The notes under the pieces are model-generated. The model was not told the DNA's origin, did no database searches, and was given only the letters and a program-made list of their open reading frames with translations. From the NCBI RefSeq assembly GCF_003236175.1, contig NZ_QKTW01000025.1, positions 187,902-251,901 of the forward strand: a stretch of DNA of 64,000 bases. Direction: 5' to 3'. The DNA comes from Taibaiella soli. Its GTDB lineage: Bacteria; Bacteroidota; Bacteroidia; Chitinophagales; Chitinophagaceae. A program made the translations under genes and the position numbers. Numbering within the stretch: position 1 is the first letter of the stretch; the number at the start of each line of letters is the position of its first letter. Positions 34,312 to 42,512 of this stretch are shown here, one piece after another.

Positions 34312-35204
34312 AATCTCGGATGATATTTCTCCATGGTATTTCGCAGAAAACTCCGATCCAGATGCGTATAAATCTCAGTAGTGGTAATACTTTTGTGGCC
34401 CATCATTTCCTGAACAGCACGCAGATCAGCGCCGGCTTCTACAAGATGCGTGGCAAAAGAATGTCGTAGCGTGTGCGGATGGATTGTCTTTTTCAAACCG
34501 GCTTTTATCGCCAGATCTTTTAGAATCATAAAGACCATTACCCTTGACAATGAACTGTTTCGGCGATTCAGAAACAAAATATCTTCGTTTCCTTTCTTCG
34601 GTTCCATTTTAGCACGTATATGCTCCCGGTAAATACGGATATGCTTTACAGCTTCGCCTCCAATCGGCACGAGCCGTTCTTTATTCCCCTTCCCTACTAC
34701 CCGTACAAAACCGATATCGAGATATAAATGAGAAATAGCCAGCGAAATCAATTCACTCACACGCAAACCGCAACTGTACATTGTTTCCAGCATTGCGCGA
34801 TTGCGTAATCCTTCCGGTGTACTGTGGTCAATCTGTGCAAAAAGCATATCAAGCTCTTCTATGCTCAATACAACCGGCAATGCCCTTTTCAGCTTGGGCG
34901 CCTCTAGCATTTCCGTAGGATCTTCTGCCAACATACCTTCCAGCTCCAGATACGCGTAAAAAGATTTGAGTCCGCTGAGAATGCGGGCTTGTGTACCAGC
35001 CGAAAGTTCCAGTTCGTTGACGTATTGAAGAAATAATTGTAAATCCTGAAGGCAAAGTGTATTCGCACTTTTATCGGCAAGCGACTGATGTGCGTAATCA
35101 CGAAGCATGGTCACATCATGCAGATAAGCTTCTACTGTATTTTCAGACATCGACCGCTCGATCCGCAGATATGCCTTAAAACCGTTTATGTTCGCATCCC
35201 ACAT
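34302..35204 (-). CDS. xerD: Tyrosine recombinase XerD-type
   Basis: Site-specific recombinase that resolves chromosome dimers. 300 residues. All catalytic residues are in place: Arg148 (SCGLRVSE), Lys172 (GKGNKER), His244 and Arg247 (HPHTLRHSF), His270 (MGHKSITTTEIYTH) and Tyr279. The N-terminal SAM-like domain (1-105) is complete. It is divergent from aroQ with 26 bases between starts, a gene pairing I associate with the chromosomal XerD of Bacteroidota, so this is a housekeeping recombinase and not a mobile-element integrase. Confidence 0.93.
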   Translation of the reverse strand: MWDANINGFKAYLRIERSMSENTVEAYLHDVTMLRDYAHQSLADKSANTLCLQDLQLFLQYVNELELSAGTQARILSGLKSFYAYLELEGMLAEDPTEMLEAPKLKRALPVVLSIEELDMLFAQIDHSTPEGLRNRAMLETMYSCGLRVSELISLAISHLYLDIGFVRVVGKGNKERLVPIGGEAVKHIRIYREHIRAKMEPKKGNEDILFLNRRNSSLSRVMVFMILKDLAIKAGLKKTIHPHTLRHSFATHLVEAGADLRAVQEMMGHKSITTTEIYTHLDRSFLRNTMEKYHPRFNP

Positions 35205-35230
35205 TTTATTCTGAGCCTTATCTTTACTTT

Positions 35231-35671
35231 ATGATTACGATCGCAATTGTGAATGGCCCAAATTTAAATCTTTTAGGCACGCGTGAGCCGGAGATTTACG
35301 GAAACCAGACCTTCGAAGCTTACTTCGAAGAGTTGAAAACTATGTTTCCGCAGGTTCAATTGCAGTATTACCAATCGAATGTGGAAGGTGAACTGATCAA
35401 TTTCCTGCACAACTGCATGGGCAAGGTAAATGGGATTGTGCTGAATGCAGGCGCTTATACCCATACCAGCATTGCGCTCGCTGACGCTATCGCAGCAATT
35501 ATTATTCCAACCATTGAGGTGCATATTTCCAATGTAATGGCACGTGAAGATTTCCGCAAAACCTCTTATATCGCAGCAAAATGTGTGGGTTCAATTTCTG
35601 GTTTGGGTATGATGGGATATAAACTGGCGGTGGAATACTTCTTAAGTCAAAAGTCAAAAGTCAAAAACTAA
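35231..35671 (+). CDS. aroQ: 3-dehydroquinate dehydratase, type II
   Basis: Third step of the shikimate pathway: trans-dehydration of 3-dehydroquinate. 146 residues with GPNLNLLGTREPEIYG (catalytic Tyr), LNAGAYTHTSIALADA, HISNVMAREDFRKTS and the dodecamer-forming C-terminus. The last nine residues (LSQKSKVKN) are encoded by a TTAAGTCAAAAGTCAAAAGT repeat that also sits at the end of ndh, where it provides the stop. Here the frame reads through to a later TAA, so the tail is repeat-derived. Confidence 0.95.
   Translation: MITIAIVNGPNLNLLGTREPEIYGNQTFEAYFEELKTMFPQVQLQYYQSNVEGELINFLHNCMGKVNGIVLNAGAYTHTSIALADAIAAIIIPTIEVHISNVMAREDFRKTSYIAAKCVGSISGLGMMGYKLAVEYFLSQKSKVKN
35642..35664 (+). repeat. 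CTTAAGTCAAAAGTCAAAAG element inside the aroQ 3' end
   Basis: 22 bases identical to the ndh 3' end (8584-8605, minus strand), same orientation relative to the gene. Related AGTCAAAA or TTTGACTTTTGAATT runs occur near 45990 and 48925. Confidence 0.6.
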
Positions 35672-35682
35672 AACTATTGACA

Positions 35683-36039
35683 ATGAAATGCATCCTGGTT
35701 GCTTTATTTCTCATTGTTTCCACTTGCATTTCTTGTAAACCGGACATGCAATTTGATAAAGAGAAATGGAATTATCAAACTGATCCTGCATTCCCACCAG
35801 ACTATAGAAACCGTATGGTAAATGACCTTACCCAACATCATCAGCTCGTCGGACTTCATTATCCACAATTGATTCAACTTTTAGATCAGCCTAGTTTTAT
35901 TGATAGCGCCGCAGTTAGCTATGAATTAGACGTTGACTATGGTAGAGACATTGATCCTGTTTACATAAAAAACTTAAACTTCTACTTATCGAAAGACTCG
36001 ATTGTTACTTCATTTAAGATAGAAGAATGGAGGAAATAG
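35683..36039 (+). CDS. Small lipoprotein of unknown function
   Basis: 118 residues from the ATG at 35683, 11 bases after aroQ. Lipoprotein signal: MKCILVALFLIVSTCISC. The mature part is acidic and short (RNRMVNDLTQHHQLVG, then three beta strands ending IVTSFKIEEW). I do not recognise a family with confidence; small Bacteroidota lipoproteins of this shape often bind an inhibitor or substrate. An in-frame TTG at 35677 is a less likely start. Co-transcription with aroQ is probable from the spacing. Confidence 0.7.
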   Translation: MKCILVALFLIVSTCISCKPDMQFDKEKWNYQTDPAFPPDYRNRMVNDLTQHHQLVGLHYPQLIQLLDQPSFIDSAAVSYELDVDYGRDIDPVYIKNLNFYLSKDSIVTSFKIEEWRK

Positions 36040-36077
36040 CTAGCTAACTCATCAACTCTGCCATTCTACCCAACGAA

Positions 36078-36109
36078 ACGGTCAGACGACTCGAAGCCGT
36101 CCGACCGTT
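36078..36109. repeat. GGTCAGACGACT palindrome, copy 3
   Basis: AACGGTCAGACG-ACTCGAAG-CCGTCCGACCGTT. It lies between the convergent lipoprotein gene and recN and probably terminates one or both, although T-runs are short. Confidence 0.6.
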
Positions 36110-36163
36110 ATACAAAAATTTCCATGCCACTCCAATCATCAATCTCAAATATTAAATCGCAAA

Positions 36164-37822
36164 TTAGTTAACCAGTTCTCTTGCATTCTGCAACGCAGCG
36201 TCACTTGGTTGTTCGCCACCGATCATACGCGCTATGGCCAGCACACGTTCATCCGGCTTCAGTTCACGAACCTGTGTAGTAATGCGCTGATCTTTACCTG
36301 ATTCTTTATACACATAAAAATGACGCGAGCCTTTAGCTGCAACCTGCGGCTGATGCGTGATACAGATCACCTGATGGTATTGTGCCAGATCGCGGAGCAG
36401 CACACCTACCTGACGCGCGGCTTCACCCGAGATACCCGTATCCACCTCGTCAAAAATCAATGTTGGCAAATGCATGGCTTTCGCCGTGAGTGATTTTATA
36501 GAAAGCATGATTCGACTCATTTCACCACCAGATGCAGCTTTATGAATTGGTAAGAACTGACCGCTTTTATTGGCGTCGAGCAAAAACTGAACTTCATCCA
36601 TACCCAATAGTACAGGCGCTTTCAGCGGTTGCAATTCTATTTTGAATTGTGCATTCGGCATACCTACCAATGCCAATAATTTATTTACTTCCTTCGAAAT
36701 TTCCGGAGCAATTGCTTTGCGTTGTCTGGAAAGCTTTTCTGCTGCGGTTTCCAATTGCTTATAAACTACGCCTTGTTCTTTGGCGAGCTTTTCAATGGTA
36801 TCATTTAAGTCAAGTGTAGCCTGTAGTTCATTGCTCAGTGTCGCCTGCAACGCCAACAGTTCATTGGTCGTTTGCACACCATGTTTTTTCAACATTTTAT
36901 ACCCTGCGTCCAGACGTTCCTGCAACTCCTGCATTTGCTGCGGATCAATGTCCACATGGCCTTCCAGTGTTTCCAGTTCACCCGCAATATCCTTCAGTTC
37001 TGCCCATACAGACGTCAGACGTTCACTCACCGCATTTACTTCCGGCATTACATCCGTAATACTTTGCAGCTGCTGACTCACACGTTTTAATTCATTAATC
37101 AGTGGCTGTTCACCTTCTTCTAAACTATACCGACCACTTTGCAATACCGAATGAATCCGCTCTGCATGTGACATCTGCTTCATTTGCTGCGCCGCGTTTT
37201 CCAGTTCGTCCTCAACAAAATTCATTTGCGCCAATTCATCCAGTAAAAACTGTTTGTAATCTGCTTCCTTTTGAAACTGCGCTTGTTTGGAAATGCTTTC
37301 GGTCAGTTGCTGTGAAATCTTGCGGTATTGACGGTACAATTGCTGGTAATCTTTGAGCAAGGCGCTGTTCTGCGCAACGGCATCCAGCACATCCATCTGA
37401 AAATTATCATCCTCAAGTGCTAAATGATCAAATTGCTGATGGAGATCTACCAACAGCGAACTAATACGATTGAGCGTCTGCAGATTTACCGGCGTGTCAT
37501 TGATAAAAGCACGGGATTTACCACTGGCGCTGATTTCGCGACGGATAATACATTGCGATTCTTCATCGAGCTCCGCTTCGCGCAATGCTTTCTGAAACGT
37601 ATCATTATTACGGACATCAAAATGACCTTCTACCACACATTTTTCATCTTTATTGATGAGTACAGACGTGTCGGCTCTTTCGCCTAAAATCAGCGATAGT
37701 GCTCCGAGAATAATACTTTTACCAGCGCCGGTTTCACCTGTTACAATATTCAGATGCGCGTCTGGCGTGACGGTAAGATGATCAATGATGGCGTAGTTTC
37801 GAATGATAAGTTTCTGCAGCAT
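36164..37822 (-). CDS. recN: DNA repair protein RecN
   Basis: SMC-like ATPase for double-strand break repair. 552 residues. Walker A GETGAGKS near residue 30, coiled-coil arms about 160-360, ABC signature SGGEMSRIMLSIK and Walker B LIFDEVDTGISG, then THQPQVAA. Complete. In many Bacteroidota recN follows the coaBC-DUF4835 genes; here those lie about 22 kb away (57.9-60.3 kb), so the cluster is split. Confidence 0.96.
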   Translation of the reverse strand: MLQKLIIRNYAIIDHLTVTPDAHLNIVTGETGAGKSIILGALSLILGERADTSVLINKDEKCVVEGHFDVRNNDTFQKALREAELDEESQCIIRREISASGKSRAFINDTPVNLQTLNRISSLLVDLHQQFDHLALEDDNFQMDVLDAVAQNSALLKDYQQLYRQYRKISQQLTESISKQAQFQKEADYKQFLLDELAQMNFVEDELENAAQQMKQMSHAERIHSVLQSGRYSLEEGEQPLINELKRVSQQLQSITDVMPEVNAVSERLTSVWAELKDIAGELETLEGHVDIDPQQMQELQERLDAGYKMLKKHGVQTTNELLALQATLSNELQATLDLNDTIEKLAKEQGVVYKQLETAAEKLSRQRKAIAPEISKEVNKLLALVGMPNAQFKIELQPLKAPVLLGMDEVQFLLDANKSGQFLPIHKAASGGEMSRIMLSIKSLTAKAMHLPTLIFDEVDTGISGEAARQVGVLLRDLAQYHQVICITHQPQVAAKGSRHFYVYKESGKDQRITTQVRELKPDERVLAIARMIGGEQPSDAALQNARELVN

Positions 37823-38005
37823 ATGTGTAAATCAGGACAAAAATAGGAGGATTGGATGTATTATAACAGGATTGATTTCAGATGTGCGGAAAAGTTAATT
37901 CTGTTCCGTGTTTTAGCCTTAAAACGCACATGTCTTCAATGTTTTTTCTTACGAAACGAGATCGATAAATGGCTTAGCAATTCAAACTATTCCAAAAATC
38001 AAACA

Positions 38006-39883
38006 TTAGCGATTACCGTTTTTTAATGTACCCGTACCACGCATTTTTACGAAAATTTCATTGAGCACTTTCATTGTTTGCGGCGCTGTTTCTTTTGCAT
38101 AAAGAATCGAAGCATACAAATTGATATGGTTTGCATCGCAATAAATCAGTGAATCATGGTAAAAAGGAGCATCTTTAAATATTTCAGCCTGCGATATATT
38201 CAAATAATAGCAATTAGGAAGTGAATCTATCGCCTTCAATAATTTTTTATCGATCACTTCGTCGTTAACCGTTTTTTGAAACCTGGTCTCCTTATTCTTC
38301 CGGACAATTGATTTATTGGCTTTGTACGGATTTCTAAAAAGGTTCGGCCAGTCAGACATCAGAATAAAGGATTGATCCGGCCGAAGGCTTTTAATAAAAT
38401 TGATAATGACAGGCGTAAAGTTTTTTCTGCTTTCATTTATTTTCATTTGAAAAATAATGATGCGACTGTTCGCGATCTCACGTTCCGCAATTGGGATAAG
38501 TTTATTGTAACTTTCTGTCGTTGTTTCACCCGAAACACCTGGGATAAGCGGCACTTCGCTGGCAGAAATTGTTCTGAACCTGAATTTTTCAATTTTGCCC
38601 AGGTAATCAAAATAAGCATTCATACAAAAAGCGTGACTGTCGCCGATCAGCAGTATTTTTTTATCATCATTTCTAAGTGTCGTATCACCGAATGTCCCAA
38701 CCTGTTTGAAATAGGCTCCGTGCGAATCCCGGCCCAGCTGTTTTGAAATATCTAAAAAGGCCGGTATTGGTGGCACTTGTACGAGTCGTTCGTTTAAAGG
38801 TTTCAGGCTAAAAAACAAAATCCCAAAGACCGCAACCGATGAGATAAGGTAGCCGTAGAGCATTTTATTCCCAACTTTCCGCATTGGCTTTTCGATACCA
38901 TAAAAAGAAAGCAATGCCAAAAAACTGGTCAATACTATTATGTACAGCAGATGTGCCGGTGCAAACTCATATTCTACAAAATAATACCTGAAAAAAGCCA
39001 TGATCGGCCAATGCCATAAATAGATAGCATAAGACAATTCTCCAGTGTATATCATTGCCCTGGTTTCCAATATTCTTTTCGCCGTATTGTCAGGAGACAA
39101 GAGTAACAACGCAGCACCACCACAAGGCAGTAATGATAATACCCCGGGAAATGGCGAAGATTCACTGAGGCAAAAACAACTGATCACGATCAGCGCGATT
39201 CCCGTGCAACTCATCAGCAGGCCATATTTTCTGGAAATTGTGTTATTGGCAGAACCGATGCTTAGCAGGGAACCAATTAAAAATTCGGGCATTCGGGCCA
39301 GCAACGAATAATACATAATACTTTTAGCACCGCTAAAAATTTTAAATGTGCTATAAGCCAGCAAAGCAGCAATCAAAAAGCTGATAACAGGTAGCAGCCA
39401 TTTCCTTTTCACGAAGACCAGCAGCAGTGGCAAGAACAAATAAAACTGCATCTCTACCGCAAGGGTCCAGGTATGTAAAAAAGGGTTTTCTGTGTTTTGT
39501 GTCCCGAAATAAGTATTCAGCGCGGCAAACCAGTGATTGTTATAAAATACGGCACCACGAATCACAGGGCTCCAGATTGTTACCATGATATCCGTAGACA
39601 GGTACACAAACGCCGCAGCGATCGTTACAATAATTAATAACGCATAATAAGCAGGTACAATTCGTTTAATTCTACGTTTATAAAAATCTATAAACGAAAA
39701 ATGGCCCTGTTCCGTTTCGGATAAAATGATGGAACTGATGAGATAACCCGATATCACGAAAAAAATATCCACCCCGACAAAGCCGCCAGGCAACCAGTTT
39801 CTATTGAGATGAAAAATAAAGACGCACAATACAGCAACGGCCCGTAAGCCTTGTATGTCCTTTCTGTAATGTGCCAATGCCAT
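38006..39883 (-). CDS. Acyltransferase 3 (OafA-type) with C-terminal SGNH domain
   Basis: 625 residues. An N-terminal acyltransferase-3 membrane domain with about ten helices opens with YRKDIQGLRAVAVLCVFIFH and GGFVGVDIFFVISGYL, the standard motifs. A C-terminal SGNH hydrolase-like domain from about residue 395 carries ILLIGDSHAFCMNAY (catalytic Ser). The two-domain layout O-acetylates surface glycans such as LPS O-antigen or peptidoglycan-linked sugars; the exact acceptor is unknown. It stands alone, not in a visible polysaccharide cluster. Confidence 0.93.
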   Translation of the reverse strand: MALAHYRKDIQGLRAVAVLCVFIFHLNRNWLPGGFVGVDIFFVISGYLISSIILSETEQGHFSFIDFYKRRIKRIVPAYYALLIIVTIAAAFVYLSTDIMVTIWSPVIRGAVFYNNHWFAALNTYFGTQNTENPFLHTWTLAVEMQFYLFLPLLLVFVKRKWLLPVISFLIAALLAYSTFKIFSGAKSIMYYSLLARMPEFLIGSLLSIGSANNTISRKYGLLMSCTGIALIVISCFCLSESSPFPGVLSLLPCGGAALLLLSPDNTAKRILETRAMIYTGELSYAIYLWHWPIMAFFRYYFVEYEFAPAHLLYIIVLTSFLALLSFYGIEKPMRKVGNKMLYGYLISSVAVFGILFFSLKPLNERLVQVPPIPAFLDISKQLGRDSHGAYFKQVGTFGDTTLRNDDKKILLIGDSHAFCMNAYFDYLGKIEKFRFRTISASEVPLIPGVSGETTTESYNKLIPIAEREIANSRIIIFQMKINESRKNFTPVIINFIKSLRPDQSFILMSDWPNLFRNPYKANKSIVRKNKETRFQKTVNDEVIDKKLLKAIDSLPNCYYLNISQAEIFKDAPFYHDSLIYCDANHINLYASILYAKETAPQTMKVLNEIFVKMRGTGTLKNGNR

Positions 39884-39941
39884 AAACTATAAAAATAATA
39901 ACATTAATAAAGCGTCTGATTTAATTTTCTTTTGCCTGTTG

Positions 39942-39973
39942 TTGCGTTGTTATGGATGCACAACTTACTTTTG
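39942..39973 (+). promoter_or_regulatory. Promoter of the 23S rRNA methyltransferase gene
   Basis: TTG (39942-39944), 21-base spacer, TACTTTTG (39966-39973). The ATG at 39978 follows four bases later, so the message is probably leaderless. Confidence 0.5.
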
Positions 39974-39977
39974 CGCC

Positions 39978-41150
39978 ATGGCAAAATTTTTTCTGAGAAA
40001 AAAAATTGGTGATCGTGTTGTAAATGGCCATCCGTGGATATTTGCAAATGAATTGGGTGACAGTGACGGCACTGCAGAACCCGGAGACATCGTAGAAGTA
40101 TATTCTTATAATGGCTCTTTTATCGGGAAAGGATACATCAACCCTGCTTCGCAAATCCGCATTCGCCTGGTAACACGCGAAAAAAACGAAGAAGTAAATG
40201 ATGAGTTTTTCTATAACCGCATCCTCGAAGCATGGGAATACCGCAAGCAGATCGGCTATGTGGAAAACTGCCGTCTGATCTTTGGTGAAGCAGACGGATT
40301 GCCGGCACTGGTGATCGACAAATTTAATGACCATCTGGTAGTACAGACATTAGCCCTGGGTATGGACCGTTGGAAAACCGCCATCGTAGCGGCTTTGCAA
40401 AAGATATTTAACCCAAAAGGTATTTACGAACGGAATGATGTTCCGGTACGTGAACTGGAAGGTTTACCGCAGCAAAAAGGATTTCTTTCCGCGCCGTTTG
40501 ATACCAATATTGTCATCAACGAAAACGGTCTGAAATTTCACGTAGATATTGAAAATGGCCAAAAAACAGGTTATTTCCTCGATCAGCAGGATAACCGCCG
40601 CGCTATTCAGCATATTGTAAAAGGAGCGGACGTACTGGGTGCATTTACCTACACCGGCACTTTCGAAATCCACGCCGCGCATTACGGTGCCAAATCCGTA
40701 TTAGGCCTGGATATTTCTGAAAACGCGGTTGCGCAGGCAAACAAAAATGCCGCGCTCAACGGACTCGAAAATATTGTAAAGTTTGAGGCGATGAACGCCT
40801 TTGACGTGCTGAAGCAATGGGGTAAAGAAGGGCGCAAATGGGACGTTGTAATGCTTGACCCGCCTGCGTTTACCAAAAGCCGCGAAAACATCCAGAAAGC
40901 AATTACCGGCTATAAAGAAATTAACCTGCGTGGTATGAAACTGATCAAACCGGGCGGCTTCCTGGTAACGTCTTCTTGTACCAATCTGGTGCCACCGGAA
41001 TTGTTCCTGCAGATTATTGAGATGGCTGCCAAAGATGCGCGCCGCAAAATCCGTCAGGTGACCTGGCAGACACAATCTTCCGATCACCCGATCTTATGGC
41101 ACGTGCCGAATACGCAATACCTGAAATTCTTGATCGTACAAGTAATGTAA
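39978..41150 (+). CDS. rlmI: Class I SAM-dependent rRNA methyltransferase, RlmI-like
   Basis: Predicted 23S rRNA cytosine-C5 methyltransferase. 390 residues from the ATG at 39978 (MAKFFLRKKIGDRVVNGHPWIFANE). Thirteen open codons upstream overlap the promoter and are rejected. An N-terminal PUA domain (1-75) is followed by an RlmI-specific middle part (RLIFGEADGLPALVIDKF) and a Rossmann methyltransferase with VLGAFTYTGTFEIHAAHYGA, VMLDPPAFTKSR and VTSSCTN. All family motifs are present. Ends at a strong terminator. Confidence 0.93.
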   Translation: MAKFFLRKKIGDRVVNGHPWIFANELGDSDGTAEPGDIVEVYSYNGSFIGKGYINPASQIRIRLVTREKNEEVNDEFFYNRILEAWEYRKQIGYVENCRLIFGEADGLPALVIDKFNDHLVVQTLALGMDRWKTAIVAALQKIFNPKGIYERNDVPVRELEGLPQQKGFLSAPFDTNIVINENGLKFHVDIENGQKTGYFLDQQDNRRAIQHIVKGADVLGAFTYTGTFEIHAAHYGAKSVLGLDISENAVAQANKNAALNGLENIVKFEAMNAFDVLKQWGKEGRKWDVVMLDPPAFTKSRENIQKAITGYKEINLRGMKLIKPGGFLVTSSCTNLVPPELFLQIIEMAAKDARRKIRQVTWQTQSSDHPILWHVPNTQYLKFLIVQVM

Positions 41151-41166
41151 GAAGCGTTTTATAGTA

Positions 41167-41195
41167 AAGACCAGCTCAAGGGCTGGTCTTTTTTT
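41167..41195 (+). terminator. rlmI terminator
   Basis: AAGACCAGC pairs with GCTGGTCTT across TCAAGG, followed by five more T. Confidence 0.85.
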
Positions 41196-41587
41196 ATTGA
41201 CGAAGCTGCAATTACTGCCATGATTCAATCAACTACTTTCCCCACTCATGTCATACTGACTTTGACGAGTCTAAAATGGCAGTAGAAATTATGTTCATAC
41301 AAACTTAAAACTGCCTGTTTCAGTATAAAATGTCACTGGCTTTCCCTGTATTCAAATATTTATAAAAATATACAACCTTCCTTAACGCCAAAAGCGGAAA
41401 GCCTGCGGGCATAGTCTATTCTGAAATATTCCAATTACAGAAAAATATAGCCAGTGAACGTGACCAGAATCAAGCCTTTTATCCTACAGATAATTATCCA
41501 GAAGGTAGGTTCACCTCAATGCGATTAGTCTGCACACAGTAGCACCTTGCACAATTAGCGACCGCGTAGGGCGGCGAGCCCGTTCAC

Positions 41588-41650
41588 AGCCTGATGCAAT
41601 TGGAAAGAATTTGGTTGGCGCGTAGTACTTCGGGATACTCGCACCGACAC
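41588..41650. repeat. CTGATGCAAT...GCGAGTRCTTC repeat, copy 3
   Basis: AGCCTGATGCAATTGG precedes GGCGCGTAGTACTTCGGGAT and ACTCGCACC. It shares both parts with the cluster at 8450-8586. Confidence 0.45.
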
Positions 41651-41652
41651 GC

Positions 41653-41678
41653 AAAAAAGGTTGCCTTGCGGCAACCTT
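41653..41678 (-). terminator. Terminator of the 41705 gene
   Basis: On the minus strand AAGGTTGCC pairs with GGCAACCTT around GCAA, followed by TTTT. Confidence 0.85.
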
Positions 41679-41704
41679 AAAAAAGCTTATTTATGATCGG
41701 AAAA

Positions 41705-42241
41705 TTATAATTGGTTGTACACTACAACGTCAGTAGCTCTCGGAATACCGTAGTACTGGTATGTTTTGTGTCTGTAGCCTTTCTTGATGTAAGCGTCTGT
41801 ATCACCTTCTTCTGGGATAGTAACCCAATCGTCACCTTTGTGCCAGCGATAAACAGCGATTGTATTAGGACCACGGCGAGTCAGTGCATAAAACTGGAGT
41901 TTTTTACCAGTATAGCCCATTTTCAGCATTTGGTCATCAGTATATTCATCTTCAGCGATGCTTGCCTGATCTTTCGTTACCGGGTTAAACCAGCTGTTTA
42001 CAGCTACGCGGTCAGGAGCCGGATTGCGGTAAGCAGTGAAAATTTGTGTTTTGTTTTTCCAACCCCAGTTCAGCATCTGGCCTTCCTGATATTCACCATC
42101 GGCAACGGTCACAAAGTTTTTATCCGCTGCATTATACCAACGATAAACAGAAACAAGCTCATCACTTCCCTGAGAAAAGCCTTTGTTTGTATATAGAGCC
42201 GTAGCCAATACAGTGGTTAAGAGGAAGAAAGTTTTTTTCAT
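41705..42241 (-). CDS. Secreted protein with three DUF5648-like repeats
   Basis: 178 residues from the ATG at 42241 (MKKTFFLLTTVLATALYTNKGFSQ, signal peptide). The upstream 20 codons are rejected because they would hide the signal. Three units of about 47 residues follow, each with VYRW(Y/H), a charged loop, an acidic stretch with GQMLNWG/DQMLKMG/AYIKKG, then a Y/F-rich strand. This repeat is found in secreted lectin-like or wall-associated proteins. Function is unknown. Single-gene unit with its own terminator. Confidence 0.75.
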   Translation of the reverse strand: MKKTFFLLTTVLATALYTNKGFSQGSDELVSVYRWYNAADKNFVTVADGEYQEGQMLNWGWKNKTQIFTAYRNPAPDRVAVNSWFNPVTKDQASIAEDEYTDDQMLKMGYTGKKLQFYALTRRGPNTIAVYRWHKGDDWVTIPEEGDTDAYIKKGYRHKTYQYYGIPRATDVVVYNQL

Positions 42242-42349
42242 AATTAAAACGCTTTTTCTAAAATCGCTTCCAAAATACATAAAAATTTTTTTGACCTGCA
42301 ATAGCTGCCAGCATTTTTTTTCAGAGTTTTTTAACAGTATCCCCTCACC

Positions 42350-42380
42350 TTGTTCAAATCCGGCAATTGGCGTAGCTTTG
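42350..42380 (+). promoter_or_regulatory. secA promoter
   Basis: TTG (42350-42352), 20-base spacer, TAGCTTTG (42373-42380). The secA ATG is at 42513, so the leader is about 125 bases, unusually long for this window. The leader contains a stem with arms AAGCTGT and ACAGCTT (about 42398-42427). Confidence 0.45.
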
Positions 42381-42512
42381 GACCCTTATGTGCCAAGCTG
42401 TCAGTTTTTAAAAATTAGCACAGCTTTTGATGTATCATATGAAGTACGTGGGAGTTAAAGGATTAGACAATTTGCCCAGGTTAAACAACTAATTAGTAAA
42501 ACACAAAAGACA

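Larger units (their letters stand above)
41151..41704. other. 554-base gap with terminators and repeats
   Basis: After the rlmI terminator (41167-41195) there is about 400 bases with no gene, no convincing small ORF and no known RNA motif, then a GCGAGTGTTC-type repeat (41588-41650) and the terminator of the following minus-strand gene (41653-41678). The middle part (41200-41580) shows nothing I can name. Confidence 0.6.

Noticed and set aside
34302..35204. Phage or transposon integrase
   Set aside because: The recombinase is full-length XerD-like, sits opposite aroQ, and has no attachment site or mobile cargo beside it.
42430..42492. SecM-like arrest peptide upstream of secA
   Set aside because: The 20-residue frame has no signal or membrane segment and no recognisable arrest motif; kept only as part of a low-priority leader observation.
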